64,000 bases of DNA from Asterias amurensis. Lineage: Eukaryota; Echinodermata; Asteroidea; Forcipulatida; Asteriidae. A model generated the notes under the pieces. That model had not been told where the DNA came from. It saw only the letters and a list, made by a program, of their open reading frames with translations, and did no database searches. The stretch's first letter is position 1; the number at the start of each line of letters is the position of its first letter. The stretch is taken from positions 15,482,181 to 15,546,180 of the forward strand of contig NC_092657.1 of NCBI RefSeq assembly GCF_032118995.1. Reading direction: 5' to 3'. The translations under genes were made by a program, and so were the position numbers. This document shows positions 1-11,689 of this stretch, piece by piece.

Positions 1-430
1 CTATTGTGCACCTCAACAAGCGCATTATATGCACATTATAAATTCCTCCATAGCATTGAAAAAATGCATTTTAGTCAAATAACGGTATTCATCTCGAGTT
101 TAAGTAATATGGCACTCGTGGAGCTACGTATTCAATCAGTCTTTATTACATACTGTTCTACTTTGCTGCTCAAACATTTGAACTCGACATTTTAAACTTG
201 AAGATTTTAGCTTTTAAGAAGTATTTTGTTTAACATGGCAATAATTTTTGACTGTGCCTCGTCAATAGTGAAATCTTCATTCCAAAATCAGGATTTTATT
301 TACTCAACCTATGTTTTTGTTTTCCTTATTAACTCCTTCCAATACACCTTTAGTGAAAACTTTAGTTTATGATGCCAATAAACATTTGCATCGTTGTACC
401 TTTTGATGAATTTGGAGTTGAACGAAAACA
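1..430. other. No gene recognised (AT-rich)
   Basis: AT-rich sequence without a domain, RNA gene or repeat that I recognise. Short open frames here have no coding character. Confidence 0.5.
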
Positions 431-505
431 AACTGACTAGAATGTAATTCGAACCAACTACCTTCGGATTAACGTGCCGGCGCTCTACCAACTGAGCTAT
501 ACAGA
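431..505 (-). mobile_element. tRNA-derived SINE head (Asn-like)
   Basis: Read on the minus strand it has an A-box-like TAGCTCAGTTGG, an anticodon-loop region with GTT, and a B-box-like GGTTCGAAT. The acceptor stem does not pair and a SINE-type tail (TCTAGTCAGTTTG) follows. The same unit occurs at 32580-32706, so it is a repeat and not a working tRNA gene. Confidence 0.6.
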
Positions 506-518
506 GAGGTAGACCGCT

Positions 519-600
519 AACATATGGCTAGATAGCTCATTTCGTAGAGCGCCTGCACGGTAGATTGTTGGTTCTAGTCCCACTAATGTCATTTTTTCTT
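519..600 (+). mobile_element. tRNA-derived SINE head, opposite orientation
   Basis: TAGCTCATTTCGTAGAGCG followed by a degenerate B box (GGTTCTAGTCCC). It lies head-to-head with the tRNA-like unit at 431-505, so the pair forms an imperfect inverted repeat. Confidence 0.5.
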
Positions 601-680
601 TGTTTAACCTCAAATCATATCAAATTTACCGTGACAGTTTCCTTTATGGGTGTATTATAAGAATTATTTCTTTGTTTTCA

Positions 681-706
681 TAAAAAAAAAAAAAAAAAAA
701 AAAAAA
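681..706 (+). repeat. Poly(A) tract
   Basis: An uninterrupted run of about 26 A. It may be the tail of an unrecognised retroelement. Confidence 0.85.
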
Positions 707-782
707 GTTTTGTTTTTCCCCGATTCAAACTAACGAACTTGTCTAACTATAGATTTGTCTTATCAGACTATCGAATCTTGGT

Positions 783-1148
783 TTAAAGACACTGGACACT
801 ATTGGTAATTGTCAAAGACCAGTCTTCTCGCTTGGTGTATCTCAACATATGCAAACAATAATAAACCTGTGAAAATTTGAGCTAAATTGGAAGTCGAAGT
901 TGCGAGATAATAATGAAAGAAAAAATACCCTTGTAACACAAAGTTGTGTGCTTCAGCTAAATCTAGTTCTGAGGTCTCGAAATCAAATTCGTGGGAAATT
1001 ACCTCTTTCTGGAAAACTACGTCACTTCAGTAGGAGCCGTTTCTCACAGTGTTTTATACTATCAACAGCTCCCCATTACTCGTTACTAAGTAAGGTTTTA
1101 TGCTAATAGTTATTTTGAGTAATTACCAATAATGTCCACTGCCTTTAA
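783..1148 (+). mobile_element. MITE family 1 (TTAA-flanked)
   Basis: First of about 18 copies in this window. The left end reads TTAAAGACACTGGACACTAT and the right end ACCAATAATGTCCACTGCC followed by TTAA, so the termini are inverted and bounded by TTAA. There is no coding capacity. The interior contains the recurrent phrases GAGGTCTCGAAATC and GGAGCCGTTTCTCAC. TTAA targets fit the piggyBac or Kolobok superfamily, but no matching transposase is seen. Confidence 0.85.
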
Positions 1149-1234
1149 AGTTAACACTGAGCGAGCTGATCTTCTTCTATTGTACTAAACTGTTTTTCTT
1201 TTCTTCTTTTTTTCTTTTTAAAGTAATGTCAAAC

Positions 1235-1587
1235 TTAATGGAACACGTTGCCTTGGATCTGACGAGTTGGTCTTCGACAAGCGTTAGAAACCGTTTGTTA
1301 TGAAATGCATAAGATATTTTAAAATAGAATATAATGATCCACACAAGTATCACTCGAAATTGCACGGTTTTCCTCTTACGTCGCAGACTTACACGGTCGG
1401 CCATTTCTTAGAGTCAAAACTTTGACTCCACAAAATGGCCGACCTTGCAATTTCGAGGCATGTTTGTGTGGATTATTATACTAACTTTAAACTTATCTAT
1501 CTAACCATTAATTGCACTTCAAAGCAAACGGTTTCAAACGCTTTTCAAAGACCAACTTGCCCGATCCAAGGCAACGTGTTCCAGTAA
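1235..1587. mobile_element. MITE family 3 (foldback)
   Basis: The left arm starts near TTAATGGAACACGTTGCC and the right arm ends GGCAACGTGTTCC. The centre is a palindrome around the phrases TGGCCGACC and GGTCGGCCA. Nearly the whole element can fold as one hairpin. Other copies lie at 3462, 16783 and 45866. Confidence 0.8.
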
Positions 1588-1681
1588 ACAATGACATGTA
1601 TCTGAATTGTATATCCCTTTGCGTTTCATTAAGGAGCAACAGGTAAATAATTTTAGGCATAACTCTCGACAGACTTTGAGT

Positions 1682-2674
1682 CTATATTACTTGCCGTAGT
1701 TTCATGCTGCATTTCTTGAGGGAGTAATTGTAACCTTTCAAGCTTTTCCATTGTATTCCCTGTCCATGCGCCACATCAGCCTGTTGGTAGTATGCACCAT
1801 TAAGATTAGCTGTATGGCAATGTTTATACCTCCAGGCGCCGGTATACGACTCAGCACAGTTTATTTCAGACACATCATTGTCTTGGTCCTTGGTACTGAA
1901 TGAATGCTCATTATGCGCCCTTGTCAATGAGTCACCTGCTGTACTCCGAGTATCATATGAACCAACCTGGAGAGTGTAGTTGTCACCTGTAACAGCAAAC
2001 TCACCATAAGAGGCCCGATATGTGTTGGACTGCTAATCTTCCATATCTACTCTGAGTTGCCATTGACCTGATCCAGTAAGGTCACGCAGGATGCCATTTC
2101 CCAACCAGAACTCATTCTTTAGATCACCAAACCCAGATTGGTATTCAGCCCAGGTACGGTAAAAGTCAACAGAGCCATTCCGTCTTCTCTGAAACACGAT
2201 CCAGCCTCCTCCATCTGTCTCCATATCACAGTAAACCCGTGTTACATCATTCAGACCTGTCACTATGGGGAAAATGGTGTATATGCCATTGTCACGGTAA
2301 CCAGCTTGATACATTTTAAGACAACTTTCGAAACGTTCTTTGTTGGATGCTGAAAACGAGGGACTGTTCACGTTGTCGTCATAGTACACACTACCTTGCA
2401 GCTCAACGAAGTAATCTGGGCTGTGAGCTCTGTTGGCATTATTCAACACACAAACACGTTTATTGGTGTGATAGTTGAATGATGCACACTGTGGGTCCAT
2501 AGAGCAGTCTCGCCCACAGATCACGGGAGAAGATACAGTCTTCCACTGAAACACATGATTCAGTAAGGCTCGGTTTTCAGCCAAGTAGAAAGCTTCGATG
2601 GACCGTTCCTGCTTTGCGCCCTGGCAGGTTTGTACCATCAGTACCAACAACAGCGTTTTGATAAAAACTTCCAT
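1682..2674 (-). pseudogene. FReD gene A: secreted PAN/Apple + fibrinogen C-terminal protein with one in-frame TAG
   Basis: Single-exon frame of 331 codons counted from the ATG at 2674. That ATG is preferred over one 17 codons upstream because it starts a typical signal peptide (MEVFIKTLLLVLMVQTCQG). Residues about 20-105 hold a PAN/Apple-like module (CGRDCSMDPQC, then a fourth Cys), and a fibrinogen C-terminal domain begins near residue 115 (YCDMETDGGGWIVFQRR). Codon 214, a Trp in genes B and C, is TAG (2033-2035). The following 116 codons stay in frame and keep the calcium-site motif KDQDND, both P-subdomain cysteines and the terminal SLKKCSMK. Related proteins are secreted lectins used in recognition or clotting; the function here is inferred. 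It is either a young pseudogene, a segregating null allele or a base error. The TAG is followed by CAG-TCC, close to the known leaky context CAR-YYA. Confidence 0.8.
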
Positions 2675-3461
2675 GATGAACGTACGTTGATAAACAGTTC
2701 GGAAGTAGAACATTTGACGCAACATTTAGAGAATGAGACTTTGACGCAATTTACAGATCGAATGAGCTAAATCTTTGCTAGCACGGATATTTAATGCCTT
2801 TAACTCTACCCATTGACGTCAACGTTTCCCAACGATAAACACAGATTAACGACATACTTATCTATAGCAGGTTATGTTTTCTAAACTTTTCCCAGACATG
2901 ATAATTAAGTCCGGGCTGCAATAACCATTATGAGGACCGATGCATATAAACGTGTTTTTACCAGTAACGTTTCTGTTAATTGGGCTCTTTGTATTAAATC
3001 CATTACCATGATTGGGCGAAGAAATCGCCATCATAATAGTGGCCAGATCCTGTGTTTGAGATAATTGCTTGGACTTTACAATCAATACTTACATCGTAAC
3101 ACTTAACGGGAAAGCTATACGCGACTAGCGTGTAAGTTTTATGGTTATCATGGGATTTTCTCCTAGATCCAATATTATTCGAGCATAGTGGAAATCCAAG
3201 CGGTGGAAAATGTGTGTTTTTTTCACCGCTTCGTTACTATTATCAGTGTGGCGAGGCTCTTAGTATCATGAACAATGATTTTTGATTTAATCTAATTAAA
3301 ACCTTTGTGTGTGCTCTTTTTAATGCTTTTCTCGAACACATTTTTTTTTATAAATCATTCTTTAATATTGTTAATGACTGTTTTTGTAAACTGTACATTT
3401 TGGCTTTTAGCAGACAAGTTCATTGCAGTAAGCAACACTGATTGATAATTTAAAAGTTCCA
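2675..3461. other. Upstream flank of FReD gene A; no gene recognised
   Basis: Non-coding AT-rich sequence 5' of gene A. No clear TATA box, exon or repeat end could be assigned. Confidence 0.4.
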
Positions 3462-3613
3462 AATGATCCACACAACCATGCATCGAAATAAATCGTGCAA
3501 TTTCGAGGCATGTCTGCGTTGATCATTATATTATACTTTAAACTTATCTATATAACGGTCTCAAACGCTTTCGAAAAGACCAACTCGCACGACCTAATGC
3601 AACGTGTCCCTAT
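3462..3613. mobile_element. MITE family 3, right half only
   Basis: Matches the 3' half of the foldback element (CGTGCAATTTCGAGGCATG, ending GCAACGTGTCCC). The left half is missing. Confidence 0.65.
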
Positions 3614-3711
3614 AACTATTTAAGATAATCGTGTGGACTTAGCAGTCCTTACATCGTAATACTTAACGGGTAAGCTGAAGGCTACTTAAGTGTCCGTTTT
3701 GGTTGTTATAA

Positions 3712-4108
3712 TATGTGACCCGCTCTGTAAAAATGAGTGAGATGTAGGCAATTTCAGGAATTGAGTTGTATGCATGGCTGGAAAGAACACATTAGCGGCA
3801 GTAATTTGGTTTGTGTCTAAGCTGTGGGGTGTATCGCGTTGCTGAGTTACTCCCGTTTGAAATTAGCCACTACACCATTTTTATTTAAACGAATTACAAG
3901 TAAAATCATATTTTAAACTACCATTGTGTGCAAAAGGATACAAATTAGGCATAGGTATGATCACAAAAGTGTTGTATACATAGCTTTAGTGCCTAAAAGT
4001 AAGTTTTTTAAAGGTTAACCGTGCAACTAAAGATCTTAAAAAAAAAAAAAAAAAAAAAAATGTTGCTTTGGGCGACATGTGACTCATTTTCACAGAGTGG
4101 GTCACATA
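3712..4108. mobile_element. Small TIR element with ATATGTGACCC ends
   Basis: TATGTGACCCGCTCTGT at the left is answered by ACAGAGTGGGTCACATA at the right, an inverted repeat of about 27 bp enclosing 400 bp with no coding capacity. A poly(A) run lies inside at about 4038-4060. TA at both edges would fit a Tc1/mariner-type MITE, but the superfamily is not proven. Confidence 0.65.
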
Positions 4109-4649
4109 TTTCTATCGTAATGGTAGCCATAATACCAGTGGGTATGCATTAGCCAAGGCTGTTATGGCCAACCAGCAGACAAAGTACTCTCTCGAAAATT
4201 GATGTACGCCCAAGACTCATTACACATGTACAATAAATCCTACGGTTGCTCGCGTACAGGGAAATGATTGTTTGCGCACATGTTTTGTGAGTGAGATGGT
4301 TGAAGTTCATCACACTTGTAAATTGTGATTAACTTTATATTTCACAAGCACTTATTTATTGTTACTGTTTTACACGTGTTTTCATATTGAAACATAAACA
4401 AAACCTTGATATAACCATGTTCATATTTTACAGGAATTACTAACTGTTACCAGTTGAGAAGACAAGTTGAATAATAAAATTACAAAGTACATGTATAAAA
4501 CCGCTAATTATGTTAATACTGATTTTATAAAATTAAAGTAAATTTTGGTAAATTTTGGCTGATCAAAGTTAGGAGTTGGTTATAAATACACTTTAACACA
4601 ACTATTTGTAAAACAGCTAAAAATCTGTTTATTTATAGTCCCGTGTAAG
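4109..4649. other. No gene recognised
   Basis: AT-rich intergenic sequence without recognisable coding sequence or repeat ends. Confidence 0.4.
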
Positions 4650-4938
4650 TTTCAAGAGACTGGGCACTATTGATTATTGTCAAAGACCAGTCTTCCTACT
4701 AGGTGTATCTCAACATATGCATAACATAACAAACATGTGGAAATTTGAGCTATATCGGTCGTCGAAGTTGCGAGATAATAATTAAAGAAAAAACACCTTT
4801 GTCACACGACGTTTTGTGCTTTCAGGTGCTTGATTTCAAGACCTCAAAATCTTATTCTGATGTCTCGAAATCAAATTCGTAGAATATTACTTTTTGTTCT
4901 CGAAAACTACATTACTTCAGAGGGAGCCGTTTCTCACA
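4650..4938 (+). mobile_element. MITE family 1, right end missing
   Basis: Starts GAGACTGGGCACTATTG and follows the family to GGGAGCCGTTTCTCAC, after which the element stops. The right terminal repeat is lost. Confidence 0.7.
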
Positions 4939-5621
4939 TACATGCTTGTCATACATGAGTTAGCTGTCTCTATAATAAAATAATATAAATATGAATATAT
5001 GCATAAATAATTTGCAACTTATGCTTAAAAAAAGTCATTGGAACGATGTTTTCGTAAGGAAAATTTGTGTCCTCGTAAATATAGTCTGCCAAGTGTTCCG
5101 TAAATAATTAGCGGATACCAATGCACAGTACCTCACGGCTAAATCTAATAAGATTTTGCTTTTTGAACGAGTACAGTACTATAGAAGTCGCGCGAAAATC
5201 AATAACGTGGACACAATGGTCTGCATGCATCACTGAATCTATTTAAAAAAAAAAACCTAATTGACCTAATAGTTTGGCGGAAACAGGTAGCTGTATCTAA
5301 AAATACACCAGCAACGATCTCAAATTTAATTACATATTCAAGGGTATCAGTTGCGCTGCCATAATATGAAACACCACTGGATTCGTGTGGTTAAAGACGT
5401 TTATTAAGCACGCACTCTAAATTTATCTCAGTGTTAAAGAATAGATCAAGGGTAAGGAGCTTCTTTTTGAAATGCAACTATCTGGCTCTGCGGATATTTT
5501 GCATTGCATTTGATAATTTTGTGTTGAGATCAGCAAGTCTGACTTACAATTTATTCGCATATTCGGCATAGTCTTCTGTTTATTTAATATATCACACAAT
5601 ACTTCTACTACAACCTTCAGC
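4939..5621. promoter_or_regulatory. Upstream flank of FReD gene B
   Basis: No coding sequence. Just before the gene B start the sequence reads CTACTACAACCTTCAG then C-ATG. Gene C has a closely similar CTACTACATCCTGTAG at the same place. The shared YAG one base before the ATG could be the acceptor of a 5'-UTR intron; this is inference. Confidence 0.3.
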
Positions 5622-6608
5622 ATGGGAGCTCTTGCCTTAGCTTTGTCTCTGTTACTTATGGTACTTTATTGTCAGAGTGAGAATCCACAGAGATTTATCT
5701 CAACCATGTATCAAGCTACAAACCGAGCCTTGGAGAACCATGTGTTTCGCATAAAGACTGTATCTTCGCATGTGATTTGTGGGCGAGACTGCTCTATGGA
5801 TCCACGATGTGTGTCGTTCAACTACCAAATAGATGACCATGTTTGCGAATTAAACAATAACACCAGAGCAAATAACCCCATAGACTTTACCGAATCACAA
5901 GGAAGTGTATACTTTGATGCAGAGTTGGATACGCTATTATTTGCCGTTCCAGATTTGAAAATGTATAGCAGTTGTCTAAAGATATATCAAGCTGGTTACC
6001 GTGACAATGGCATATACACAATCTACCCAACAAGTCTGCCTGATGGGGTAATGGTCTACTGTGATATGGAGACAGATGGAGGAGGTTGGATCGTGTTCCA
6101 AAGGAGACAAGATGGCACTGTTGACTTTTACCGTACCTGGGCTGAATACCAAACCGGGTTTGGTGATCGGCAGGCTGAGTTCTGGTTGGGGAATGATATC
6201 CTGCGTGACCTTACTGGATCTGGACAATGGGAGCTCAGAGTAGATATGGAAGATTGGCAGTCCAACACGTTTTGGGCTTCTTATGGTGAGTTTGCTGTTA
6301 CAGGTGATAAGTACACTGTCCATGTTGGTTCATATGATGCTCAGAGTACAGCCGAAGAACAATTGAAACATCATAATGGTCATCCATTCACCACGAAGGA
6401 TCAGGATAATGATGCAAAGCCTGGTGAGAATTGTGCCGAGCTATTTGAAGGTGCCTGGTGGTTTAATGAATGCTTTTGGGTTCATCTGAATGGTAAATAC
6501 TATCCACAGCAAGAGGTACTAAACCTACAGGGACTACAATGGGGTCGATCAGGAGGAAATTATTACTCCCTGAAGAAATGCAGCATGAAAATACGGCAAG
6601 TTCTGTAA
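5622..6608 (+). CDS. FReD gene B: secreted PAN/Apple + fibrinogen C-terminal domain protein
   Basis: Intact single-exon frame of 328 residues. Residues 1-19 form a hydrophobic signal peptide (MGALALALSLLLMVLYCQS). Residues about 20-110 are PAN/Apple-like, with Cys53, 57, 63 and 75 in the pattern CGRDCSMDPRC...C. The fibrinogen C-terminal domain spans about 115-328: Cys118 and Cys147 are the first expected disulfide, followed by DGGGWIVFQRR. KDQDND (259-264) is the usual calcium site and Cys271/Cys284 the P-subdomain disulfide beside the ligand pocket, with GAWW between them. One N-glycosylation sequon lies at Asn79. Such proteins bind acetylated sugars or other ligands outside the cell; the exact ligand is unknown. 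It is divergent in sequence from gene C but similar in layout. A MITE begins 36 bp after the stop. Confidence 0.92.
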   Translation: MGALALALSLLLMVLYCQSENPQRFISTMYQATNRALENHVFRIKTVSSHVICGRDCSMDPRCVSFNYQIDDHVCELNNNTRANNPIDFTESQGSVYFDAELDTLLFAVPDLKMYSSCLKIYQAGYRDNGIYTIYPTSLPDGVMVYCDMETDGGGWIVFQRRQDGTVDFYRTWAEYQTGFGDRQAEFWLGNDILRDLTGSGQWELRVDMEDWQSNTFWASYGEFAVTGDKYTVHVGSYDAQSTAEEQLKHHNGHPFTTKDQDNDAKPGENCAELFEGAWWFNECFWVHLNGKYYPQQEVLNLQGLQWGRSGGNYYSLKKCSMKIRQVL

Positions 6609-6643
6609 CTCTGTGATCAGACCTTCGGTTGGGAAAAACAAAA

Positions 6644-6932
6644 TTAAAGACAATGGACACCTTCGGTAATTGCCATAGACCATTGTCATGCACAAAATAA
6701 CAATATATTTAGTGCTGGAATTCGAGACCTCAAAATCAAATGTTGAGGTATCGAAATCAAATTCGAATATTTTAGTGCGAAAGAACTTCTCTCTCAAATA
6801 GGAAATTACTTCACAGGGAGCCGTTTCTCACAATGTTTTAAACTATCAACATCTATCCATTGATCGCTAACAAGTAATTTGTTTTGCCAAGAAATGTTTT
6901 GAGCAATTACCAATGGTGTAAAGTTCCTTTAA
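6644..6932 (+). mobile_element. MITE family 1
   Basis: TTAAAGACAATGGACACC at the left and CCAATGGTGTAAAGTTCCTTTAA at the right (TTAA-bounded). It sits directly downstream of FReD gene B and could supply its 3' UTR. Confidence 0.8.
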
Positions 6933-7338
6933 GTCATACAATACAAAAAAAGGTGTAAATATAAAGTATTCTTTGTTGGAAGTCGAACGAGACAATGCTC
7001 CTAGAGATAGGGAGAACAAAGGGAACTAAAACGTGGATTATAAAGTCAATATTTGATATGTTTTGAATTTGTAGAAACTGCTTATGGCCTTGACTGTATA
7101 GAGTATAAACTTTATATCTTAAAGACACCTGGATTTTTTTCTTCTTTTAAACGTAAGAGTATTTGATTATTAACAATAAAACAATTTTTTGAGTAATTGT
7201 TTGTCACTATTTATATGTTAAAACAATTAATTAAGTGCTTGGGGGTTGACTCCGCCTATCCCTTTTGTGACGTAGAAAGGGAACACTTTGCCTCGATCAA
7301 ACATAGAAAAAGGTTTTGTTTCTGGCATTTTTCCGGCA
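6933..7338. other. No gene recognised
   Basis: AT-rich spacer between a MITE and the THAP-coding remnant. Nothing recognisable. Confidence 0.4.
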
Positions 7339-7700
7339 ATGCCGACCAGGTGTATTGCTGCTGGATGCAGCAAAACAACTAAAGATGGGGGTCAGTCTTC
7401 ACCTGTTTCCTGCAGATCCCAAGTATAGGCGGTTGTGGGCTGCGAAAGTCAGATCAACTAGAGCAAAGTGGTCCGGTCCGACGTCTTTTTCAGGGCTGCA
7501 GCGAACACTTAGAGCCGTCGTGCTTCGAATCCGGGAAACACAACTCATTTGACATGACGAGAAGAGCCATTCTTAAACACGACGCCGTCCCAACAACTTT
7601 TCTAGCAAGTGGGAAGTCGAAGAAGGTATATGAAAGACGTGACGAACTCAGAGGAGCATTTGCTAAACGTGAAAACAATTCGGTAAAGTTTGAACTTTGA
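7339..7700 (+). pseudogene. THAP zinc-finger domain coding remnant
   Basis: The segment reads in pieces as a THAP domain: MPTRCIAAGC gives the first two zinc ligands (C-x4-C), then HLFPADPKYRRLWAAKV with the conserved FP and W, then CSEHLEPSCFE with the C-x2-H pair, then the AVPT box (DAVPTTF) that closes the fold. The pieces lie in different frames (362 bp, not a multiple of three), so it is broken or contains unrecognised junctions. THAP domains occur in P-element and Kolobok transposases and in host DNA-binding proteins. A near-identical first stretch at 63360-63484 suggests a mobile source. Nothing recognisable follows the domain. Confidence 0.72.
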
Positions 7701-8392
7701 GGGTATGTTTTTAGCTTTTGCCAAGAGACACGATTTTTGTTTGGTACCGCATGCGATTCTGCTCCGTGGCCGTATTTCTATAATAATACGTAGGCAGGAC
7801 CCACATCTTACAACCCATTTGGTCACTAAAAAGTCGCATAGTTAAATACAAATAGCAGCAATAGCTTTTGTAAAAACCACTAGGCGTTCAACATGTTCAA
7901 GTTTCAATGTACGTATGTGTATAAAATCGTGTCTAAATTCGTTTTGATGTGCCATGTTCCCAGACGTAATGTACGGGGCCCGACTACAAATTTTCTCTTC
8001 AAATATCGCGCCTTGAAATACGTCACGAACAGCGCCCTCTCGGGTTGGGCCCTACTCGTAAGTTTGTAAATACAATCAAAACTAATAATTTTAAACCTTA
8101 GTTAACTTTTTATTCACATTCCTCTCATAAAAACACGTACTTTAGTGACAAAAGCTTTATTAAAAAAAATACCACTTCCAGGTGACTTTAATGTAAAGGA
8201 GATACTTAAATATCATGCAACATGACCTGCTGGTGATCTTAAGAAATTGAGGTCAACAAATCGATTGCTTCGCTTTGTTATGGCTGCTCTCTGTGCAACA
8301 AATAGTACCCTTAGATTTATATGACATCTAAGTCATACACACATTAATTTGGCTGGTGTTTATGTGTGGTTGGACCTCGAGTTTTAAACAGT
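7701..8392. repeat. Spacer with a motif shared with 63.3 kb
   Basis: Mostly unassigned. At about 8015-8050 the phrase CGTCACGAACAGCGCCCTCT recurs, in the other orientation, next to the second THAP remnant at about 63320-63350. The two loci therefore share more than the THAP start. Confidence 0.5.
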
Positions 8393-8580
8393 ACCTCGGT
8401 TGGTAGAGTGCTCTCCAGAGTTTCAAGTCCACCAAGGACAATTAATTTTGTCTCTTATTTCACGTGGGTCTTTGAGAAAAATTGAAGGAGTATACCATTG
8501 TGCCCCCTATAAATCAGTTGGTAGAGCATTTACCAATGGGATCAGGGGTCTTGGGTTTGAATCCCCAACAGGGGCTATTT
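8393..8580 (+). mobile_element. Two tRNA-like (SINE head) units
   Basis: CGGTTGGTAGAGTGCTCTCC at about 8398 and ATCAGTTGGTAGAGCATTTA at about 8513 are A-box-like. The second is followed by a B-box-like GGGTTTGAATCCCC and paired CCCC/GGGG ends. Both look like decayed tRNA-derived sequences. The second could be a tRNA pseudogene. Confidence 0.5.
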
Positions 8581-8742
8581 GCTTTTCTTCTCATTCTAGT
8601 GTTTCGATATTTTGTGTTTTAAAGAGTTGGTATCATCAAGTTATATAATTCTTGCAAATTTGTTTTCAATATCTTGATTAGAAGAGTAAACAAAAACAAT
8701 TATCCACAAATGTGTTGTTACTCATTGTAATTTACATTATTC

Positions 8743-9057
8743 TTAATGTACACTTATTGGTAATTGTCAAAGACCAGTCTTCTCACTTGATGAACCTCAA
8801 CATATACATAAAAAGTGAACCTGTGAAAATTTGAGTCAAATGGTCGTCGAAGTTGCGAGATAAATATAAAAGAAAAATGTCCTTTGTCACGCAAAGTTGT
8901 GTGCTTTCAGATGCTTGATTTCGAGACCTCAAATTCTTAATCTGAGGCCTCGAAATCAAATCCGTGGAAATTTACTTATTTCTCGAAAACTACATTACTT
9001 CAAAGGGAGCCGTTTCTCATATTTTTAGTTATCACGAATAGTGTCCACTGCCTTTAA
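8743..9057 (+). mobile_element. MITE family 1
   Basis: TTAA-bounded copy; left end TTGGTAATTGTCAAAGACC, right end AATAGTGTCCACTGCC before TTAA. Confidence 0.8.
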
Positions 9058-10430
9058 ATGGTCTTAATAAATTTGGTTTGGTAATGAGTTGGTCAATAAA
9101 TAAACAATTTAGACTCACGTGGTAAGGAGTTAAGCACTTTTTGGAAAGTACAATGCATGTTAAATATATGTTCACTTCGAAGTAGTCTAATGCTGTTTAC
9201 GTAAAATATTATGTCAATGTTTATATTCGGTATTTGAATGGTATGGATGTGTTTATGTTATAATTTCATAATTAAATATTGATGTATATAGTAAATTAGA
9301 AGTGTTTCTTTCACTGTTTATTTATTTCATGCGTGCATGGCTTGTTCGTCTTTCTTACATATGTTGTTTGGAGCCACATCCCGTGGTTATGTGACAAATT
9401 TATGGGGGCTTGTTCGGAAGTCGAAAACGAACATGCCAAGTATGTTTGTTACCCAAGAAACTACTTCTTATTTTGTTTAAGTCGTTCAAGTAACTCATTT
9501 TCATAATTTGTCCTGTAACTGTAAATCGTTATGACAGCTGTCAACACAGTCTAGTTAGACATCATTATAAAGAGAATGTCATCCTCTTTCCATATAATAC
9601 AAACTGATTCTGTCAAGTATCAAATTATTGTGTTGATAATTGTTTCCCGATGTACGAATATACAGTAAGTGTTGGTGCAGGCGCTTAGGCAAATAATATT
9701 TAGCGTTTATTTACAAACAAAGGTTATTGAATCAGCCAAAGACGAAAATGCTGTGCTTCATGGGATTGACTTCTTTAATAACTCTTCTTCTTAGTTGACA
9801 TTGTGACGAGCACATATTAACTACAATGGAAATAGAAACAAAAATATATGTCACAAGAAATACACAGTGATTGTACTAATTGGACCTAACCAAAATTACC
9901 CCAATAATTATGCAAATAAAGGACTGAGTAAAGCAATATTTACATTGACCCATGTGCCTGAAGTGAATCTATTATACCAACTTTGACATTTAAACCCTGG
10001 GCTATAATTACCACATAAACACAATGAGCAAATGACTGAATAATATAATATTATGCCATACCATGTGTGTTATATCACCCAACGACAATATGCATGTATG
10101 ACAATCCCCAAACGCATTGACAAAAATACAACTATTTTAGGCTTCAAATCGGTACCCAAATATAACACAATCACTCAATCAGCTCTATAATTAGTAGCAA
10201 TAAAATCAAAAGACATACAGTTTAATAAACCTTGTCGGAAATCTTAAACTTTGGGTGAAGAACGATGGACTAGTACTTGGAGAGTCGTGAAACTAAAACC
10301 CTAATTGAATCCCGAAGCAACCGCTCCGCAACAGCGCCCTTAACTTACTAAACCCCAGTTCCTTGAGTCTGGGCGTTACAGTTTTATTATAGCCTTTTTT
10401 TTTGTAAATACACGCTTAGGCGGATATGGG
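9058..10430. other. No gene recognised
   Basis: About 1.4 kb of AT-rich DNA. No ORF with domain similarity, no RNA gene and no clear repeat boundary seen. Confidence 0.4.
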
Positions 10431-10858
10431 TTAAATACAGTGGACACTATTGGTAATTGTCTAAGACCAGTCTTCTCACTTGGTGTATCTCAACATATAC
10501 ATAAAATAACCAACCTGTGAAAATTTGAGCTCAATCGGTCGTCGATGTTGCGAGTAAATAATGAAAGAAAACAAAACACCCTTGTCACACGAAGTTTGTG
10601 TGCTTTCAGATGCTTGATTTGGAGACCTCAAATTCTAAACTTGAGGTCTTGAAATCAAATTCGTGGAAAATTACTTCTTTCTCGAAAACTACGTGGAAAA
10701 TTACTTCTTTCTCGAAAACTACGTCACTTCAGAGGGAGCCGTTTCTCACAATGTTTTATACCATCATCCTCTCCCCATTACTCGTTACCAAGTCAGGTTT
10801 TATGCTAATAATTATTTTGAGTAATTACCAATAGTGTAATAGTGTCCACTGCCTTTAA
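10431..10858 (+). mobile_element. MITE family 1 with 30-bp internal duplication
   Basis: TTAA-bounded. Inside, the phrase GGAAAATTACTTCTTTCTCG and its flank occur twice in tandem (about 10663-10722), which makes this copy longer than its relatives. Confidence 0.85.
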
Positions 10859-11265
10859 GGGTAATAGGCATGTGTAAGCGTATGCAAAATGTCATAACGT
10901 TGCCTTTAAGCTGTTGAACTCAATCAGAGTATACATCACCGGCAACCCCTTGTTCGCTAAGTGTGCTAATCAGTCACGACAAATCCACTCTTTACCATCA
11001 TGTTTACCAAAGTGCTCATGATGAGTAACAGAACATGTTAAATGTCTGGTCATGAAATACAATTATCACAACTGGGAGTCGAACCTACACGTTGATGACT
11101 CCATTGTTATAATTTAGGCATAAAGCTCTTACAGGTCGGCGATAACGTTTTTGTATTGCCTTAGTTTTCCATAGATCTGAAAAAGGGGCCAAATATGACT
11201 AATTTGTTGTAGTCATTCAATATTTTTTGTACTTTTGTTTTCATCTAATGCTAACACAAATATAT
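10859..11265. other. No gene recognised
   Basis: Spacer. A weak B-box-like GGGAGTCGAACC at about 11073 is too isolated to call an RNA gene. Confidence 0.4.
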
Positions 11266-11651
11266 TTAAAGGCAGTTGACACTATTGGTAAGTACTCAAA
11301 ATAATTATTAGCATAAAACCTGTTTGTAGACAAATAATGGGGAGAGGTTGACGGTATAAAACATTGTGAGAAACGGCTCCCTCTGAAGTGCCATAGTTTT
11401 CGAGTAGGAAGTAATTTTCCACAAATTTGAATTCAATACCTCAAGTTTAGAACTTGAGGTCTCCAAATCAACTATTTAAATGCACACAACTTCGTGTGAC
11501 AAGGGTGTTTTTTTCTTTCATTATTATTTCGCAAGGTTGATGACCGATTGAGCTTAAATTAGCACAGGTTTGTTATTTTATGCAAATGTTGAGATATACC
11601 AACTGTGAAGGCTAGTCTTTGACAATTACCAATAGTGTCCACTGCATTTAA
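11266..11651 (-). mobile_element. MITE family 1
   Basis: Reverse orientation, TTAA-bounded. Left end AAAGGCAGTTGACACTATTG, right end AATAGTGTCCACTGCATTTAA. Confidence 0.85.
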
Positions 11652-11689
11652 GAGTATAACAATTCAGTGAATTAAAAAAGATACCTTCA

